From NCBI RefSeq assembly GCF_004005905.1, contig NZ_SACO01000009.1, positions 96,410 through 160,409 of the forward strand: a stretch of 64,000 bases of DNA, written 5' to 3'. Every line of letters begins with the position of its first letter. Positions within the stretch are counted from its first letter, which is position 1. Below are positions 45,470 through 54,846 of the stretch, piece after piece. The translations under genes were made by a program, and so were the position numbers. Under the pieces are notes generated by a model. That model searched no databases. It was given only the letters and a program-made list of their open reading frames with translations, and was not told the origin of the DNA. Source of the DNA: Novosphingobium umbonatum (GTDB lineage: Bacteria; Pseudomonadota; Alphaproteobacteria; Sphingomonadales; Sphingomonadaceae).

Positions 45470-47932
45470 ATGCGCAAGCGTCCCGTTCTGCTCGCTGGTG
45501 TGGCCAGCCTTTTGCTCACCACCTCGCCCGCCGTTGCGGCGGAGAGAGTGGCCGAAGATAATGCCGCTGCCGAGGATGGCTCGGCCCAGTCCGACATCAC
45601 CGTCACCGCCCGCCGCCGCGCCGAAACCGCGCAGAGCGTGCCTCTGGCCATTTCCGTCATCGGCGGCGATGCTATCGAGCGCACCGGTGCCTTCAACGTC
45701 AATCGCCTGACGCAATTGGCGCCGACCTTGCAATTCTATTCGTCCAACCCGCGCAATTCTGCCGCCAATATCCGCGGCCTTGGCGCGCCGTTCGGCCTCA
45801 CCAATGATGGTATCGAACAGGGCGTGGGCATCTATGTGGATGATGTCTATTACAGCCGCGCCGCCAGCAGCACGTTTGACTTTCTGGACGTAAAGCAGTT
45901 GGAAGTGCTGCGCGGTCCACAGGGTACGCTGTATGGCAAGAACACCACCGCTGGCGCCATCAATATCACCAGCCGCGCGCCCACCTTCGAACTCGAAGGT
46001 CGCGGCGAGGTTTCTTTCGGCAATTATGGCTTCAAACAGGCCAAGCTGGCGGTTTCCGGCCCGCTGTCCGAAAATGTCGCGGCGCGTTTGGCGGTTTCCA
46101 CCACCGGCCGTAATGGCACGGTCTATAACACCAATTCCAAGGTCTGGACCCAGTCGCAGGACAATATCGGCCTGCGCGGTCAGTTGCTGTGGCGCGCCTC
46201 CAGCCTTGTCGATGTGACGCTGGCGGGTGATTACAACACCCAGAACCCGATCTGCTGCGGCACGGTCTATTATGGCTATGGCGCCACCCAGCGCGCCACC
46301 GCCCGCCAGTTCCCCGCTTTGGCCGCTGCGCTCAATTACAAGCCCGCCTCCACCAATCCCTATGACCGCGTGACCGATCTGGACACCGAATTGCGCGCCA
46401 AGAACAGCACCGGCGGCGCCTCGGCCAAGGTGAAGTGGCAAGTGGGCAAGGGCACGGTGACCAGCATCACCGCATGGCGCTTCTGGAACTGGGACCCGTC
46501 GAACGACCGCGATTTCACCGGCCTGCCGATCACCTCGCTCAGCCAGAATCCCAGCAAGCAGAACCAGTTCACGCAGGAACTGCGTTATGGCCTGTCGAGC
46601 CGCAATCTCGATCTGCAGATCGGGGCCTTTGCTTTCAACCAGTCGGTGCATACCACCGGCACCCAACAGCAAGGCGCAGCCGCCAGCGTGTTTCTGCTGT
46701 CCAGCGCGCAGATTACTGCGGCCTGCAATGCCAGCCCCGCCACTTGCGCCAATGGTTCCAGCGGCATTCTCAATGGCCTGACCGCCAAGAATGACATCCG
46801 CCTCAACAACACCAGCCTTGCGCTTTATTCGCAGGCCAGCTGGAAAGTGACCGACCGCTTCACCGTGCAGCCCGGCGTCCGCCTGAACTATGACCAGAAA
46901 AAGGGCTGGTACAATTCGGTTGTGACCAATGGCGCGGGCACGCAGGTTTTCACCAGCTCCACCAACAATGCGCTGCTTTCCGCGCAGGCGGGCGTGCTGG
47001 CATCACAGCAATTCGCGCCCAAATTCTCCGACTGGAACTTCAGCTACGATCTGACCCTGTCCTATCGTCTGGCCGATGATATCCGCGCCTATGCCACCTA
47101 TTCCAAGACCTTCAAATCGGGCGGCATCAATCTCAATGGCGTGCCTTCCGATGCCAATGGCAACCCGCTGTTGGCGGCGGCCACGGTGAAGCCGGAATCG
47201 GTGCAGCATCTGGAAGCGGGCGTGAAGAGCCAGTTCTTCAACCGCAAGCTGACGCTGAACCTGTCGGCTTTCCGCACCGATATCGACAATTATCAGGCGC
47301 AGGTCACCAATGGCGCGCTGGGCGTGCTGCGCGGCTATCTGGCCAATGCCGAAAAGGTGCGCACCGAAGGCGTGGAAATCGACTCCTCCTTCCGCCTGAA
47401 CGACCGGTTTAACGTCTATGGCAATGCTGCCTATACCGACGCCAAATATCGCCAGTTCACCACCGCGCCTTGCCCGCCGGAACTGTCGGGCGGCACCACG
47501 GTGACCGGCACCCAGACCCCGGGTGTGGCTGGCGTGGCCGGCGCGCTCAGCCCCGCCTCCTGCAACATTTCGGGCCAGCGCCTGCCGGGCGTATCGCGCT
47601 GGGCCTATAGCTGGGGCGGGGAATATAATCTGCCTGCCCATCTGCTGGGCAAGGATGGTGAGGTCTATGTCGGCTATGACGGTTCCTACCGTTCGGCCTT
47701 CTCCTCCAACCCCTCGCTCTCGGCCTATACGTGGATCCATGGCTATGCACTGCATAACATCCGCGCGGGCTATCGCGTGGATCAGGGGATCGACGTCTTC
47801 GGCTGGGTCCGCAATCTGACCGGCACGAATTATATCGAACTGCTGACCGTAGCCAGCGGCAACACCGGCCTGATCGCCGCACAATTGGGCGATCCGCGCA
47901 CCTATGGCGCGACGGTGAAGTTCCAGTTCTAA
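45470..47932 (+). CDS. TonB-dependent receptor
   Basis: 820 residues. Signal peptide (VLLAGVASLLLTTSPAVAA), a TonB-box-like DITVTARRR, a plug domain (SVIGGDAIERTGAFNVNRLTQLAPTLQ, VYVDD-like VGIYVDDVYYSR, VLRGPQGTLYGKNTTAGAIN) and a 22-strand barrel ending with the terminal Phe (TVKFQF). Members import siderophores, vitamins, or plant-derived compounds across the outer membrane; the ligand is not evident. The plug sequence VLRGPQGTLYGKNTTAGAIN is that of the large sphingomonad receptor group. Stands alone before nadE. Confidence 0.95.
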   Translation: MRKRPVLLAGVASLLLTTSPAVAAERVAEDNAAAEDGSAQSDITVTARRRAETAQSVPLAISVIGGDAIERTGAFNVNRLTQLAPTLQFYSSNPRNSAANIRGLGAPFGLTNDGIEQGVGIYVDDVYYSRAASSTFDFLDVKQLEVLRGPQGTLYGKNTTAGAINITSRAPTFELEGRGEVSFGNYGFKQAKLAVSGPLSENVAARLAVSTTGRNGTVYNTNSKVWTQSQDNIGLRGQLLWRASSLVDVTLAGDYNTQNPICCGTVYYGYGATQRATARQFPALAAALNYKPASTNPYDRVTDLDTELRAKNSTGGASAKVKWQVGKGTVTSITAWRFWNWDPSNDRDFTGLPITSLSQNPSKQNQFTQELRYGLSSRNLDLQIGAFAFNQSVHTTGTQQQGAAASVFLLSSAQITAACNASPATCANGSSGILNGLTAKNDIRLNNTSLALYSQASWKVTDRFTVQPGVRLNYDQKKGWYNSVVTNGAGTQVFTSSTNNALLSAQAGVLASQQFAPKFSDWNFSYDLTLSYRLADDIRAYATYSKTFKSGGINLNGVPSDANGNPLLAAATVKPESVQHLEAGVKSQFFNRKLTLNLSAFRTDIDNYQAQVTNGALGVLRGYLANAEKVRTEGVEIDSSFRLNDRFNVYGNAAYTDAKYRQFTTAPCPPELSGGTTVTGTQTPGVAGVAGALSPASCNISGQRLPGVSRWAYSWGGEYNLPAHLLGKDGEVYVGYDGSYRSAFSSNPSLSAYTWIHGYALHNIRAGYRVDQGIDVFGWVRNLTGTNYIELLTVASGNTGLIAAQLGDPRTYGATVKFQF

Positions 47933-48022
47933 AGCGAGGAGGGCGGGGGAGGCTTCGTGCTTTTTCCGCCCTTTGGCCCATGGGTGATTGCCCAAGCGGC
48001 AATCGCCTCCTAAACAGGCCCT

Positions 48023-49684
48023 ATGCCCGATACGCTCAAGATCACGCTCGCCCAATTGAACCAGTCTGTGGGCGATCTGTCCGGTAATGCCGCCGCCATG
48101 CTGGCCGCACGCGAACGTGCCGCCGCCGCAGGGGCAGACCTGATTGCTTTCCCCGAATTGCAGCTGATCGGCTATCCGCCCGAGGATCTGGTGCTGAAAC
48201 CCAGTCTGGTGGAACGCGCCGCTGCCGAATTGCAGAAGCTGGCGCAGGCCACCGCGCATAAAGGCCCCGCCATGCTGGTGGGCAGCGTGTTTGTGCAGGA
48301 TGGCGCGCTGCATAATGGCGTTGCGCTGCTGGATCAGGGCAAGGTGCAGGCCACCCGTTTCAAGCATGAGTTGCCCAATTACGGCACGTTTGATGAAATG
48401 CGCCTGTTCGCGCCCGGTCCACTGCCCGAACCGATCATCTTCCGTGGCACCATGCTGGGCGTGCCGATTTGCGAAGACATCTGGCACCCCAATGTCTGCC
48501 GCCATCTGGCCGATTTCGGCGCGGAAATTTTCCTCTGCCCCAATGGCAGCCCCTATGAGATCGACAAGGATGCCCTGCGTATCGATGGCGTGGCCAAGCG
48601 CCGCGCCTCGGCCACGGGGGTTCCGCTGGCCTATGTCAACCGCGTGGGCGGGCAGGACGAGCTGGTGTTCGACGGGGCCAGCTTTGTCGTCAATGGCGAT
48701 GGCGGCCTTGCGGTGCAGATGAAGGATTGGGAGGAGCAGGAAGTGCTCACCCGCTGGACCAAGACCGCCACCGGCTGGCGTTGCGACCGTGGCGAGATCG
48801 AGCAGCAGTCCGAGCAATATGAGGGCATTTACAGCGCGATGGTGCTGGCTTTGCGCGATTATGTGGGGCGCAACCGCTTCCCCGGCGTGGTGCTGGGCCT
48901 GTCGGGCGGCATCGATTCGGCACTGGTGGCGGCGATTGCGGTGGACGCTTTGGGCGCGGATAAAGTGTGGTGCGTGATGCTGCCCAGCCGCTACACCAGC
49001 ACCGAAAGTCTGGTGGATGCTACCGAATGCGCGCAAATGCTGGGCGTGCGTTATGACACCGTGCCGATTGTGCCTGCGGTAAATGCCTATGACGAGATGC
49101 TGGGGCCGGTGTTTGCTGGCCGCGCACCGGATCTGACCGAGGAAAATATCCAGAGCCGCATCCGTGGCGTGACGCTGATGGCGCTGTCGAACAAATTCGG
49201 CCCGATGTTGCTGACCACCGGCAACAAGAGCGAGATGAGCGTGGGCTATGCCACGATCTATGGCGATATGAACGGCGGCTATAATCCGCTGAAGGACGCC
49301 TATAAGCAGACCGTCTTTGCCCTGTCCGCATGGCGCAACCGCCATTTCCCCCGCATCGGCCTTGGCCCCAAGGGGCCGGTGATGCCGGAAAACATCATCT
49401 CCAAGCCGCCCTCGGCCGAGCTGCGCCCCGACCAGAAGGACAGCGATTCCCTGCCGCCCTATGACGTGCTGGACCCGATCCTGATGGGGCTGGTCGAGCA
49501 TGAAAAGTCGGTCGAGCAGCTGGTGGCCGAAGGGTTTGACCGCGATGTGGTGGCCCGCATCGAGCGCCTGCTGCATCTGGCCGAATACAAGCGCCGCCAA
49601 GCGCCTCCGGGCGTAAAGCTGGGCAGCCGCAATTTCGGGCGGGATAGAAGGTATCCGATTACGCAGGCGTTTCGAACGGCTTGA
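48023..49684 (+). CDS. nadE: Glutamine-dependent NAD+ synthetase
   Basis: 553 residues, a fusion of an N-terminal nitrilase-type glutaminase and a C-terminal NAD synthetase. Glutaminase triad: Glu in FPELQLIGYPPEDLV, Lys in RFKHELPNYGTFDE and Cys in VPICEDIWHP. Synthetase P-loop: LGLSGGIDSALVAAI (about 292-306). The product completes NAD biosynthesis from nicotinate adenine dinucleotide. It follows the receptor gene after 90 bases. Confidence 0.96.
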   Translation: MPDTLKITLAQLNQSVGDLSGNAAAMLAARERAAAAGADLIAFPELQLIGYPPEDLVLKPSLVERAAAELQKLAQATAHKGPAMLVGSVFVQDGALHNGVALLDQGKVQATRFKHELPNYGTFDEMRLFAPGPLPEPIIFRGTMLGVPICEDIWHPNVCRHLADFGAEIFLCPNGSPYEIDKDALRIDGVAKRRASATGVPLAYVNRVGGQDELVFDGASFVVNGDGGLAVQMKDWEEQEVLTRWTKTATGWRCDRGEIEQQSEQYEGIYSAMVLALRDYVGRNRFPGVVLGLSGGIDSALVAAIAVDALGADKVWCVMLPSRYTSTESLVDATECAQMLGVRYDTVPIVPAVNAYDEMLGPVFAGRAPDLTEENIQSRIRGVTLMALSNKFGPMLLTTGNKSEMSVGYATIYGDMNGGYNPLKDAYKQTVFALSAWRNRHFPRIGLGPKGPVMPENIISKPPSAELRPDQKDSDSLPPYDVLDPILMGLVEHEKSVEQLVAEGFDRDVVARIERLLHLAEYKRRQAPPGVKLGSRNFGRDRRYPITQAFRTA

Positions 49685-49700
49685 GGTTGAGGGTTGAGGT

Positions 49701-49852
49701 GCCTCCGGCGGGTTAAGGGCGGGGGCCCTTAACAATCCCGATTTTAATATTCATCCGCGAAGCGGCTTTAAATATTAGCCTCCGGCGGTTTGGCCTTGCG
49801 CCATACTATTGAAGGGATTGCAAAGGGCCCCCGCCCTTTGCCCGCCGGAGGC
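49701..49852. repeat. Mosaic inverted repeat (REP/MITE-like)
   Basis: Outer arms 49701-49739 and 49814-49852 are 39-base inverted repeats with four mismatches; each arm begins GCCTCCGGCGGG. Each arm also contains its own small hairpin (TTAAGGG...CCCTTAA on the left, CAAAGGG...CCCTTTG on the right). The centre has a further AT-rich palindrome and another GCCTCCGGCGG copy at about 49778-49788. It lies between nadE and gltX with no coding potential, typical of a small non-autonomous repeat. Confidence 0.8.
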
Positions 49853-49897
49853 AGCTTGTCTTGCCTCCCCCAGCCAATCCGGCCTATAGCGCGCGCC

Positions 49898-51226
49898 ATG
49901 ACCACCGTAACCCGCTTCGCGCCCAGCCCTACCGGCCTGCTCCACATCGGCAATATCCGCACTGCGCTGCATAACTGGATGCTGGCGCAAAAGGCGGGAG
50001 GCAAATTCCTGCTGCGCATTGATGATACCGACACCGCCCGCAGCCGCGAGGATTATGTGGAGGGCATCCGCGCCGATCTGGCCTGGCTGGGCCTGACCTA
50101 TGCGGGCGAGGAGCGGCAGTCGGCCCGCTTTGCGATCTATGAGCGCCAATTTGCCAAGCTGGTCGAGGCTGGCCGCGTCTATCGCTGCTATGAAACCGCG
50201 CAGGAGCTGGACCTGAAGCGCAAGGTGCTGCTCAGCCGTGGCCTGCCCCCGATCTATGATCGCGCGGCTTTGGCGCTGACCGAGGCTGAGCATGAGGCCA
50301 AGGCGGCAGCGGGCGAGGCACCGCATTGGCGCTTCCTGCTGGACCGTGACGAGCCGATCACGTGGGACGATGGCGTGCGCGGGGCGCAGAATTTTGATCC
50401 GGCCACCATGTCCGATCCGGTGATCCGCCGCGCGGATGGCTCTTGGCTTTATATGCTGCCATCCGTGATCGACGATATCGACATGGGCGTCACGCAAATC
50501 CTGCGCGGGGAAGACCATGTGTCCAACACCGCCACGCAGGTGCAGATGTTCACCGCTTTGGGCGCTCCCGTGCCTGCCTTTGCGCATAGCGCGCTGCTGA
50601 CCGGCACCGAGGGCAAACTGTCGAAGCGCCTCGGTTCGCTGGGCGTGGCCGAATTGCGCGAACAGGGGATCGAGCCGCAGGCGATCATCAGCCTGCTGGC
50701 CCGCCTTGGCACCAGCGATCCGGTGGATCCTGCGCTGAGCGTGGAAGAACTGTGCGAGAGTTTCAACCTCTCCCGCTTTGGCCGTGCTCCGGCACGTTTT
50801 GACGAGGCCGAACTGGCGCGCGTCAATGCTGGCATCATCCACCGCCTGCCCTTTGCCGCCGTGGCCGATCGCCTGCCCGAAGGTTTGGGCGAGGCGGCAT
50901 GGGATGCGATCCGTCCCAATCTCAACACCGTGGCCGAAGCTGCCGATTGGTGGGGCGTGATCGAGGGCCCGATCACCGCGCCCGAAGCGGACGAAGAAAC
51001 GCGCGCCTTCCTGACCCAAGCCGCCGATGTGGCCGAAGGGCTGGACTGGGCCAATGGTCCATGGGCGGCACTGACCGGCGCTTTGAAGGAAGCCACCGGC
51101 CGCAAGGGCAAGGCTTTGTTCCTGCCGCTGCGTCTGGCCATCACCGGCATGGAGCATGGGCCGGATATGGGCGCGCTCTTGCCCTTGATCGGGCGTGATG
51201 CGGTGGTGGCGCGGTTGCGGGGCTAA
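49898..51226 (+). CDS. gltX: Glutamyl-tRNA synthetase
   Basis: 442 residues. Class I synthetase: the HIGH-type motif is HIGN (FAPSPTGLLHIGNIRTALHNW, start region) and the KMSKS-type motif is KLSKR (GKLSKRLGSLGVAELREQG). The anticodon-binding C-terminus is present. Many alphaproteobacteria carry two GluRS genes and this length fits either; I cannot tell whether it charges tRNA-Gln as well. ATG at MTTVTRFAPSPTG is chosen as the family start; the upstream open frame is repeat sequence. Confidence 0.96.
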   Translation: MTTVTRFAPSPTGLLHIGNIRTALHNWMLAQKAGGKFLLRIDDTDTARSREDYVEGIRADLAWLGLTYAGEERQSARFAIYERQFAKLVEAGRVYRCYETAQELDLKRKVLLSRGLPPIYDRAALALTEAEHEAKAAAGEAPHWRFLLDRDEPITWDDGVRGAQNFDPATMSDPVIRRADGSWLYMLPSVIDDIDMGVTQILRGEDHVSNTATQVQMFTALGAPVPAFAHSALLTGTEGKLSKRLGSLGVAELREQGIEPQAIISLLARLGTSDPVDPALSVEELCESFNLSRFGRAPARFDEAELARVNAGIIHRLPFAAVADRLPEGLGEAAWDAIRPNLNTVAEAADWWGVIEGPITAPEADEETRAFLTQAADVAEGLDWANGPWAALTGALKEATGRKGKALFLPLRLAITGMEHGPDMGALLPLIGRDAVVARLRG

Positions 51227-51246
51227 AACCTGCCCCGAAAATATAA

Positions 51247-51290
51247 GCCGCGCCAATCCTCATGCAAAAGGGATTGGCGCGGCGATTTTA
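51247..51290. terminator. Bidirectional terminator between gltX and the second TonB receptor gene
   Basis: Perfect 13-bp stem GCCGCGCCAATCC / GGATTGGCGCGGC, flanked by ATTTTATTT on the right and by TTATATTTT on the left when read on the minus strand. Confidence 0.85.
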
Positions 51291-51291
51291 T

Positions 51292-53595
51292 TTAGAAACC
51301 AGCCTTGATCGTGGCGAAGACCGCGCGCGGTGCGCCGACCATGAAGGTCTGGTTGTCGCCCATATTGCCAAAGCCATTGGTGCCGATCGACGAGATATAT
51401 TTCACGTCGAACAGGTTGGTGGCGTTGATCTGCAACTCAACCGGCTTAGCGGTGAAGCTGTTGTCCCAGCGATAGCCGATGGTGGCATCGACCATGGTGC
51501 GCCCGCCGACATAGCCCAGACCATCGCTGTCGGTTTTCAGGCCGTTGGTATAGGTGAAATAGCGTTTGGACATATAGTTCACAGCCAGACGGCCAAACAC
51601 CACCTTGTTGTCATAGGCCAGTTCGGCGCGGGCCAGATTCTTGGGCGCGTCCACGGTGGTCTTTCCAGCGGTTTTGACCACCGTGCCGGTGTTGGTCACC
51701 ACATCGTTGCGATAGGTGCTGTCATTATAGCTGTAGGACAAGGTGCCGGTGAAGCCATGGCCCAGCTTGGCATTGATCAGCGCCTCGATCCCTGCCGAAC
51801 GCACGCCGCCCACATTGGCCAGCGTGCTGGCGGTGCCCAGAATGCCAACCGAGGTGGAAACCGCCAGCAGGCGGTTGTGGAAGTTGGTCAGATAAGCGCC
51901 CAGCGTGGCGTTGATCTTGCTGTCGGCATAGCGATAGCCCGCCTCATACGTGTCCGAGCTTTCCGGCTTCAGCTTGTCCTTGATATAGTCAAAGCCGATC
52001 TGCGTGGTGGAGAATGGACCCGACGTGGTGGCCGACTGATAGGCGCGGGTCGATTGGGCGAAACCGGCATAGACTTCGCCGTTCTGGCCCAGCTTATAGG
52101 CGGCGCCAATGGTCGGCTGGAACCAGTCACGCGCGGCGATGCGACCCGAAGCGCGTCCACCCGAAATCAGCGGGGTAGCCTTGTTGATGACATTGAAGCC
52201 CTTCCAGCCCAGATTGATGGTCAGGGCGTCGAGCTTGATCGTGTCCTGCACGTGATATTGCAGGGTTTCGGTGGCGAATTTGAATTCCCACTGGGTATAG
52301 AACGGGTTCACCGGCCAATCGAGCAGGCCCTGGCCTGCATCGGTCCGGCTGGCCACAGCGTAATAGCGGCGGGCCTGGTTAAAGCCATTATGCTCCCACC
52401 AACCGCCAAGGGCGACGTGGTGATTGCCCAGATCGCCCGACAGATTGGCGAAATAGCCGGTGCGGTTGATGCCATATTCAGTGGTGCGCAGCGAGAGCGG
52501 CACGCCATTGGGGCTGTTGACATAGGGTGTCCACCATAGGCCACGGCCCTTGTTATTGTGGTAATAGGCCTTGGATTCCAGCGTGAAATTGCTGCCGATC
52601 GCGCTCTTGGAACCCAGCCACAGCAACGTATCCTTGCGCAGGCCGCCGCCCGAATAATAGGCGTCATCCGCGCTGGTCATGGGCGAGGGCCATGCGGTGC
52701 CAGCAGCAGCATTGGTGGCCGTGGCGCCCGAATAGCCATTGTTGGCGGCCACATCGGCCACCTTTACCGCCAGAGCGTAATTGTTCGACAGATTGTCCCA
52801 ATTATAGCCCAGACGGCCCAGCATTTCGAGGCTCATGTCCTGATAGTCCACCTCGCGGCGGTCCGAATAGCTGGCATAGGCCGACAGGTCGGTCTTGCCG
52901 AGGGGCAGCACGGCCTTGGCATTGACCATGTGCTGGCGCTGCTGGCCATAGCCCTTCCACTTGTCGGTGCCGTTGTAGGCATAGGAGACATAGGTGCGAA
53001 GGCCATTGGCCGAACCGGCATTGACGCGGATAAAGCCGCGAACCGCGTTGAAGCTGCCATAGGTGCCGCCCAGATCGACCGCGAAATGGTCCACCGGATC
53101 AAGGCTGGCAAATTCCACCGTGCCGCCCAGATTGTTGGTGGCCTGCGTGCCCACCGCGCCCGCGCCCTGCGTCACGCGGGTGGAGGCGAGGTTTTCGGTG
53201 ATGGCGGCGCGGCTGATATGCATACCGTTCAGATTGCCATAGGAAGCATCGCCCAGCGGAATGCCGTCCAGCGTGAAGCCCAGCTGGTTCTGGTTAAAGC
53301 CGCGGATCGACACGCGCTGCGCCCATTCATAGGAACCGAAAGGGTCGGCCGACTGGAAATTGACGCTGGGCAGGTTTTCAATCGCCTTCAACGGGCTGGT
53401 GCCCGGCGCCAGCACCGCCAGATCGCGGGTGGAAAGCGTTTGGGCCTGACGCACCTCGCCCTTGCCGACCACGACAATGGCTTCGGTTTCCATCGCGGCT
53501 TCTGCCACGGGGGCCTCGGCGGTGGTGTCGGCCGCCTGTGCGGCGATAGGCGCAAGGCTGGTGGTGGCAAGCAGAACGAGACTGAAGCGACGCAT
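51292..53595 (-). CDS. TonB-dependent receptor
   Basis: 767 residues. Signal peptide (LVLLATTSLAPIAAQA), TonB-box-like EAIVVVGKGE, plug domain (GTSPLKAIENLPSVNFQSADPFG, VSIRGFNQNQLGFTLDGIPLGD) and a barrel ending in KAGF with the terminal Phe. The plug line SIRGFNQNQLGFTLDGIPLGD is that of receptors of the ferric-siderophore/FecA-like group, but ligand is unknown. It stands between terminators on both sides. Unrelated in detail to the receptor at 45470. Confidence 0.95.
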   Translation of the reverse strand: MRRFSLVLLATTSLAPIAAQAADTTAEAPVAEAAMETEAIVVVGKGEVRQAQTLSTRDLAVLAPGTSPLKAIENLPSVNFQSADPFGSYEWAQRVSIRGFNQNQLGFTLDGIPLGDASYGNLNGMHISRAAITENLASTRVTQGAGAVGTQATNNLGGTVEFASLDPVDHFAVDLGGTYGSFNAVRGFIRVNAGSANGLRTYVSYAYNGTDKWKGYGQQRQHMVNAKAVLPLGKTDLSAYASYSDRREVDYQDMSLEMLGRLGYNWDNLSNNYALAVKVADVAANNGYSGATATNAAAGTAWPSPMTSADDAYYSGGGLRKDTLLWLGSKSAIGSNFTLESKAYYHNNKGRGLWWTPYVNSPNGVPLSLRTTEYGINRTGYFANLSGDLGNHHVALGGWWEHNGFNQARRYYAVASRTDAGQGLLDWPVNPFYTQWEFKFATETLQYHVQDTIKLDALTINLGWKGFNVINKATPLISGGRASGRIAARDWFQPTIGAAYKLGQNGEVYAGFAQSTRAYQSATTSGPFSTTQIGFDYIKDKLKPESSDTYEAGYRYADSKINATLGAYLTNFHNRLLAVSTSVGILGTASTLANVGGVRSAGIEALINAKLGHGFTGTLSYSYNDSTYRNDVVTNTGTVVKTAGKTTVDAPKNLARAELAYDNKVVFGRLAVNYMSKRYFTYTNGLKTDSDGLGYVGGRTMVDATIGYRWDNSFTAKPVELQINATNLFDVKYISSIGTNGFGNMGDNQTFMVGAPRAVFATIKAGF

Positions 53596-53823
53596 GGGAC
53601 CCCCTGTTGGTCGTCTTTGGATATCGGGGGCGGCCTAGCGGGGCTGTGTGACGGCGTGGCGGCGGTTTGAAGGCGCTTTTTTGACAAGGATGACGGTATG
53701 ATGACCTATGCGTCAGGCAAAATCCCGTGGTCATTACGCAATGGGCGGTAAGCGCTGTATTTACCACGTTTCGTCATAAGCGCCCTGGGTGCGACGCCTG
53801 TCCTGTAAGGTTAGGAGTCGCTT

Positions 53824-54537
53824 ATGTCGTCTTTGTCTATTTCTTCCAATGCCCATCATTCGCCCCGCGCGGATATGAACCAGCGTATCGCTTCGGCGGT
53901 GACGTCGGGTTCGATCAGCGAGGAGGATGCCAGCGCTTTTTCCACCGCGCTGGATTCGATTGATGCTTCCTTGTCGGACTCGGCCTCGTCGGGCACCGGC
54001 AACCGCCTGTCGCCTTCGGATATGAAGACGCGGGTGGATTCGCTGATCGATGAACAGGTCAGCAATGGCACTTTGACCGAGGATCAGGCCTCCGAACTGG
54101 AAGCTTTGTTCGCGCAGGGACCCGGGGGGGCTTCCGGCAGCGGATCGAGTGGCAGTGAGGCCGCCAGTTCGGATGCATCGACCAGCACCGATAGCACCAG
54201 TACGATCGACGCGCTGGAGGCTTGGGGGGCTGCCGGTATGCAGGGGCCGATGGGGCCGCCTCCTCCGCCGCCGCCATCGGATTCGGATGGTGATTCCGAT
54301 GATTCGGTCTCGGCAACCAGCAGTTCGTCCAGCAGCACCGCGTCATCGAGCAGCACTTCTGGCACCAGCGGCAGCACGGCGGCTGACGAAATGGCATCCT
54401 TGCTCGCCGCGCTGAAAAAGCTGCGCGAAGGCTTGGCGAAGAACAATGGCACCTATTCGGTCAGCGACAGCGCCGCCGCCACCGCAACCAGCCAGAGCGC
54501 CAGCACCAACGGGCTGATCATCGACCAGATGGCCTGA
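53824..54537 (+). CDS. Ser/Thr-rich protein with two small helical repeats, function unknown
   Basis: 237 residues. The first 105 residues contain two related helical units: MNQRIASAVTSGSISEEDASAFSTALD and MKTRVDSLIDEQVSNGTLTEDQASELEALF, each a helix, a G-T/S turn and an acidic helix, resembling a duplicated module. The rest is Ser/Gly/Asp low-complexity sequence with a short PPPPPPP. No signal peptide or membrane helix. AGGAG lies upstream of the ATG. Codon use matches the flanks. I cannot assign a role. Confidence 0.8.
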   Translation: MSSLSISSNAHHSPRADMNQRIASAVTSGSISEEDASAFSTALDSIDASLSDSASSGTGNRLSPSDMKTRVDSLIDEQVSNGTLTEDQASELEALFAQGPGGASGSGSSGSEAASSDASTSTDSTSTIDALEAWGAAGMQGPMGPPPPPPPSDSDGDSDDSVSATSSSSSSTASSSSTSGTSGSTAADEMASLLAALKKLREGLAKNNGTYSVSDSAAATATSQSASTNGLIIDQMA

Positions 54538-54603
54538 TCGGGCCAACAGCCATGGAGCATCGGGGCAGGGCGCGCACTCTCACAGGCGCCTTGCCCCTTT
54601 GTG

Positions 54604-54846
54604 TTACCAGCCCAGATGGCGCCCGATAAAGATCAGCGCCAGCGCCCCCACCACCGAGGCAAGGCAGCCCGCAGGGCGCGGCGGGCCATAGACGCCGCGA
54701 TTGGCGACCATTTCGGCAAAGAGCGATCCGCCCATGCCCAGCAAAATGGTCATGCCCACGCCCATCGGCACAAAGCCGGGATAGAGCCAGCGCGCGACGA
54801 GGCCGATGAACAGGCCGGACATCAATGTGCCAAGAATGCGGAACAT
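54604..54846 (-). CDS. GlsB/YeaQ/YmgE-family membrane protein
   Basis: 80 residues with three hydrophobic helices and Gly-rich turns (LGTLMSGLFIGLVARWLYPG, MGVGMTILLGMGGSLFAEMV, VVGALALIFIGRHLGW). This small family is common, often stress-related, with no proven mechanism. Start at MFRILGT gives the family length; the frame is open upstream but without family character. It is convergent with the Ser-rich gene. Confidence 0.88.
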   Translation of the reverse strand: MFRILGTLMSGLFIGLVARWLYPGFVPMGVGMTILLGMGGSLFAEMVANRGVYGPPRPAGCLASVVGALALIFIGRHLGW

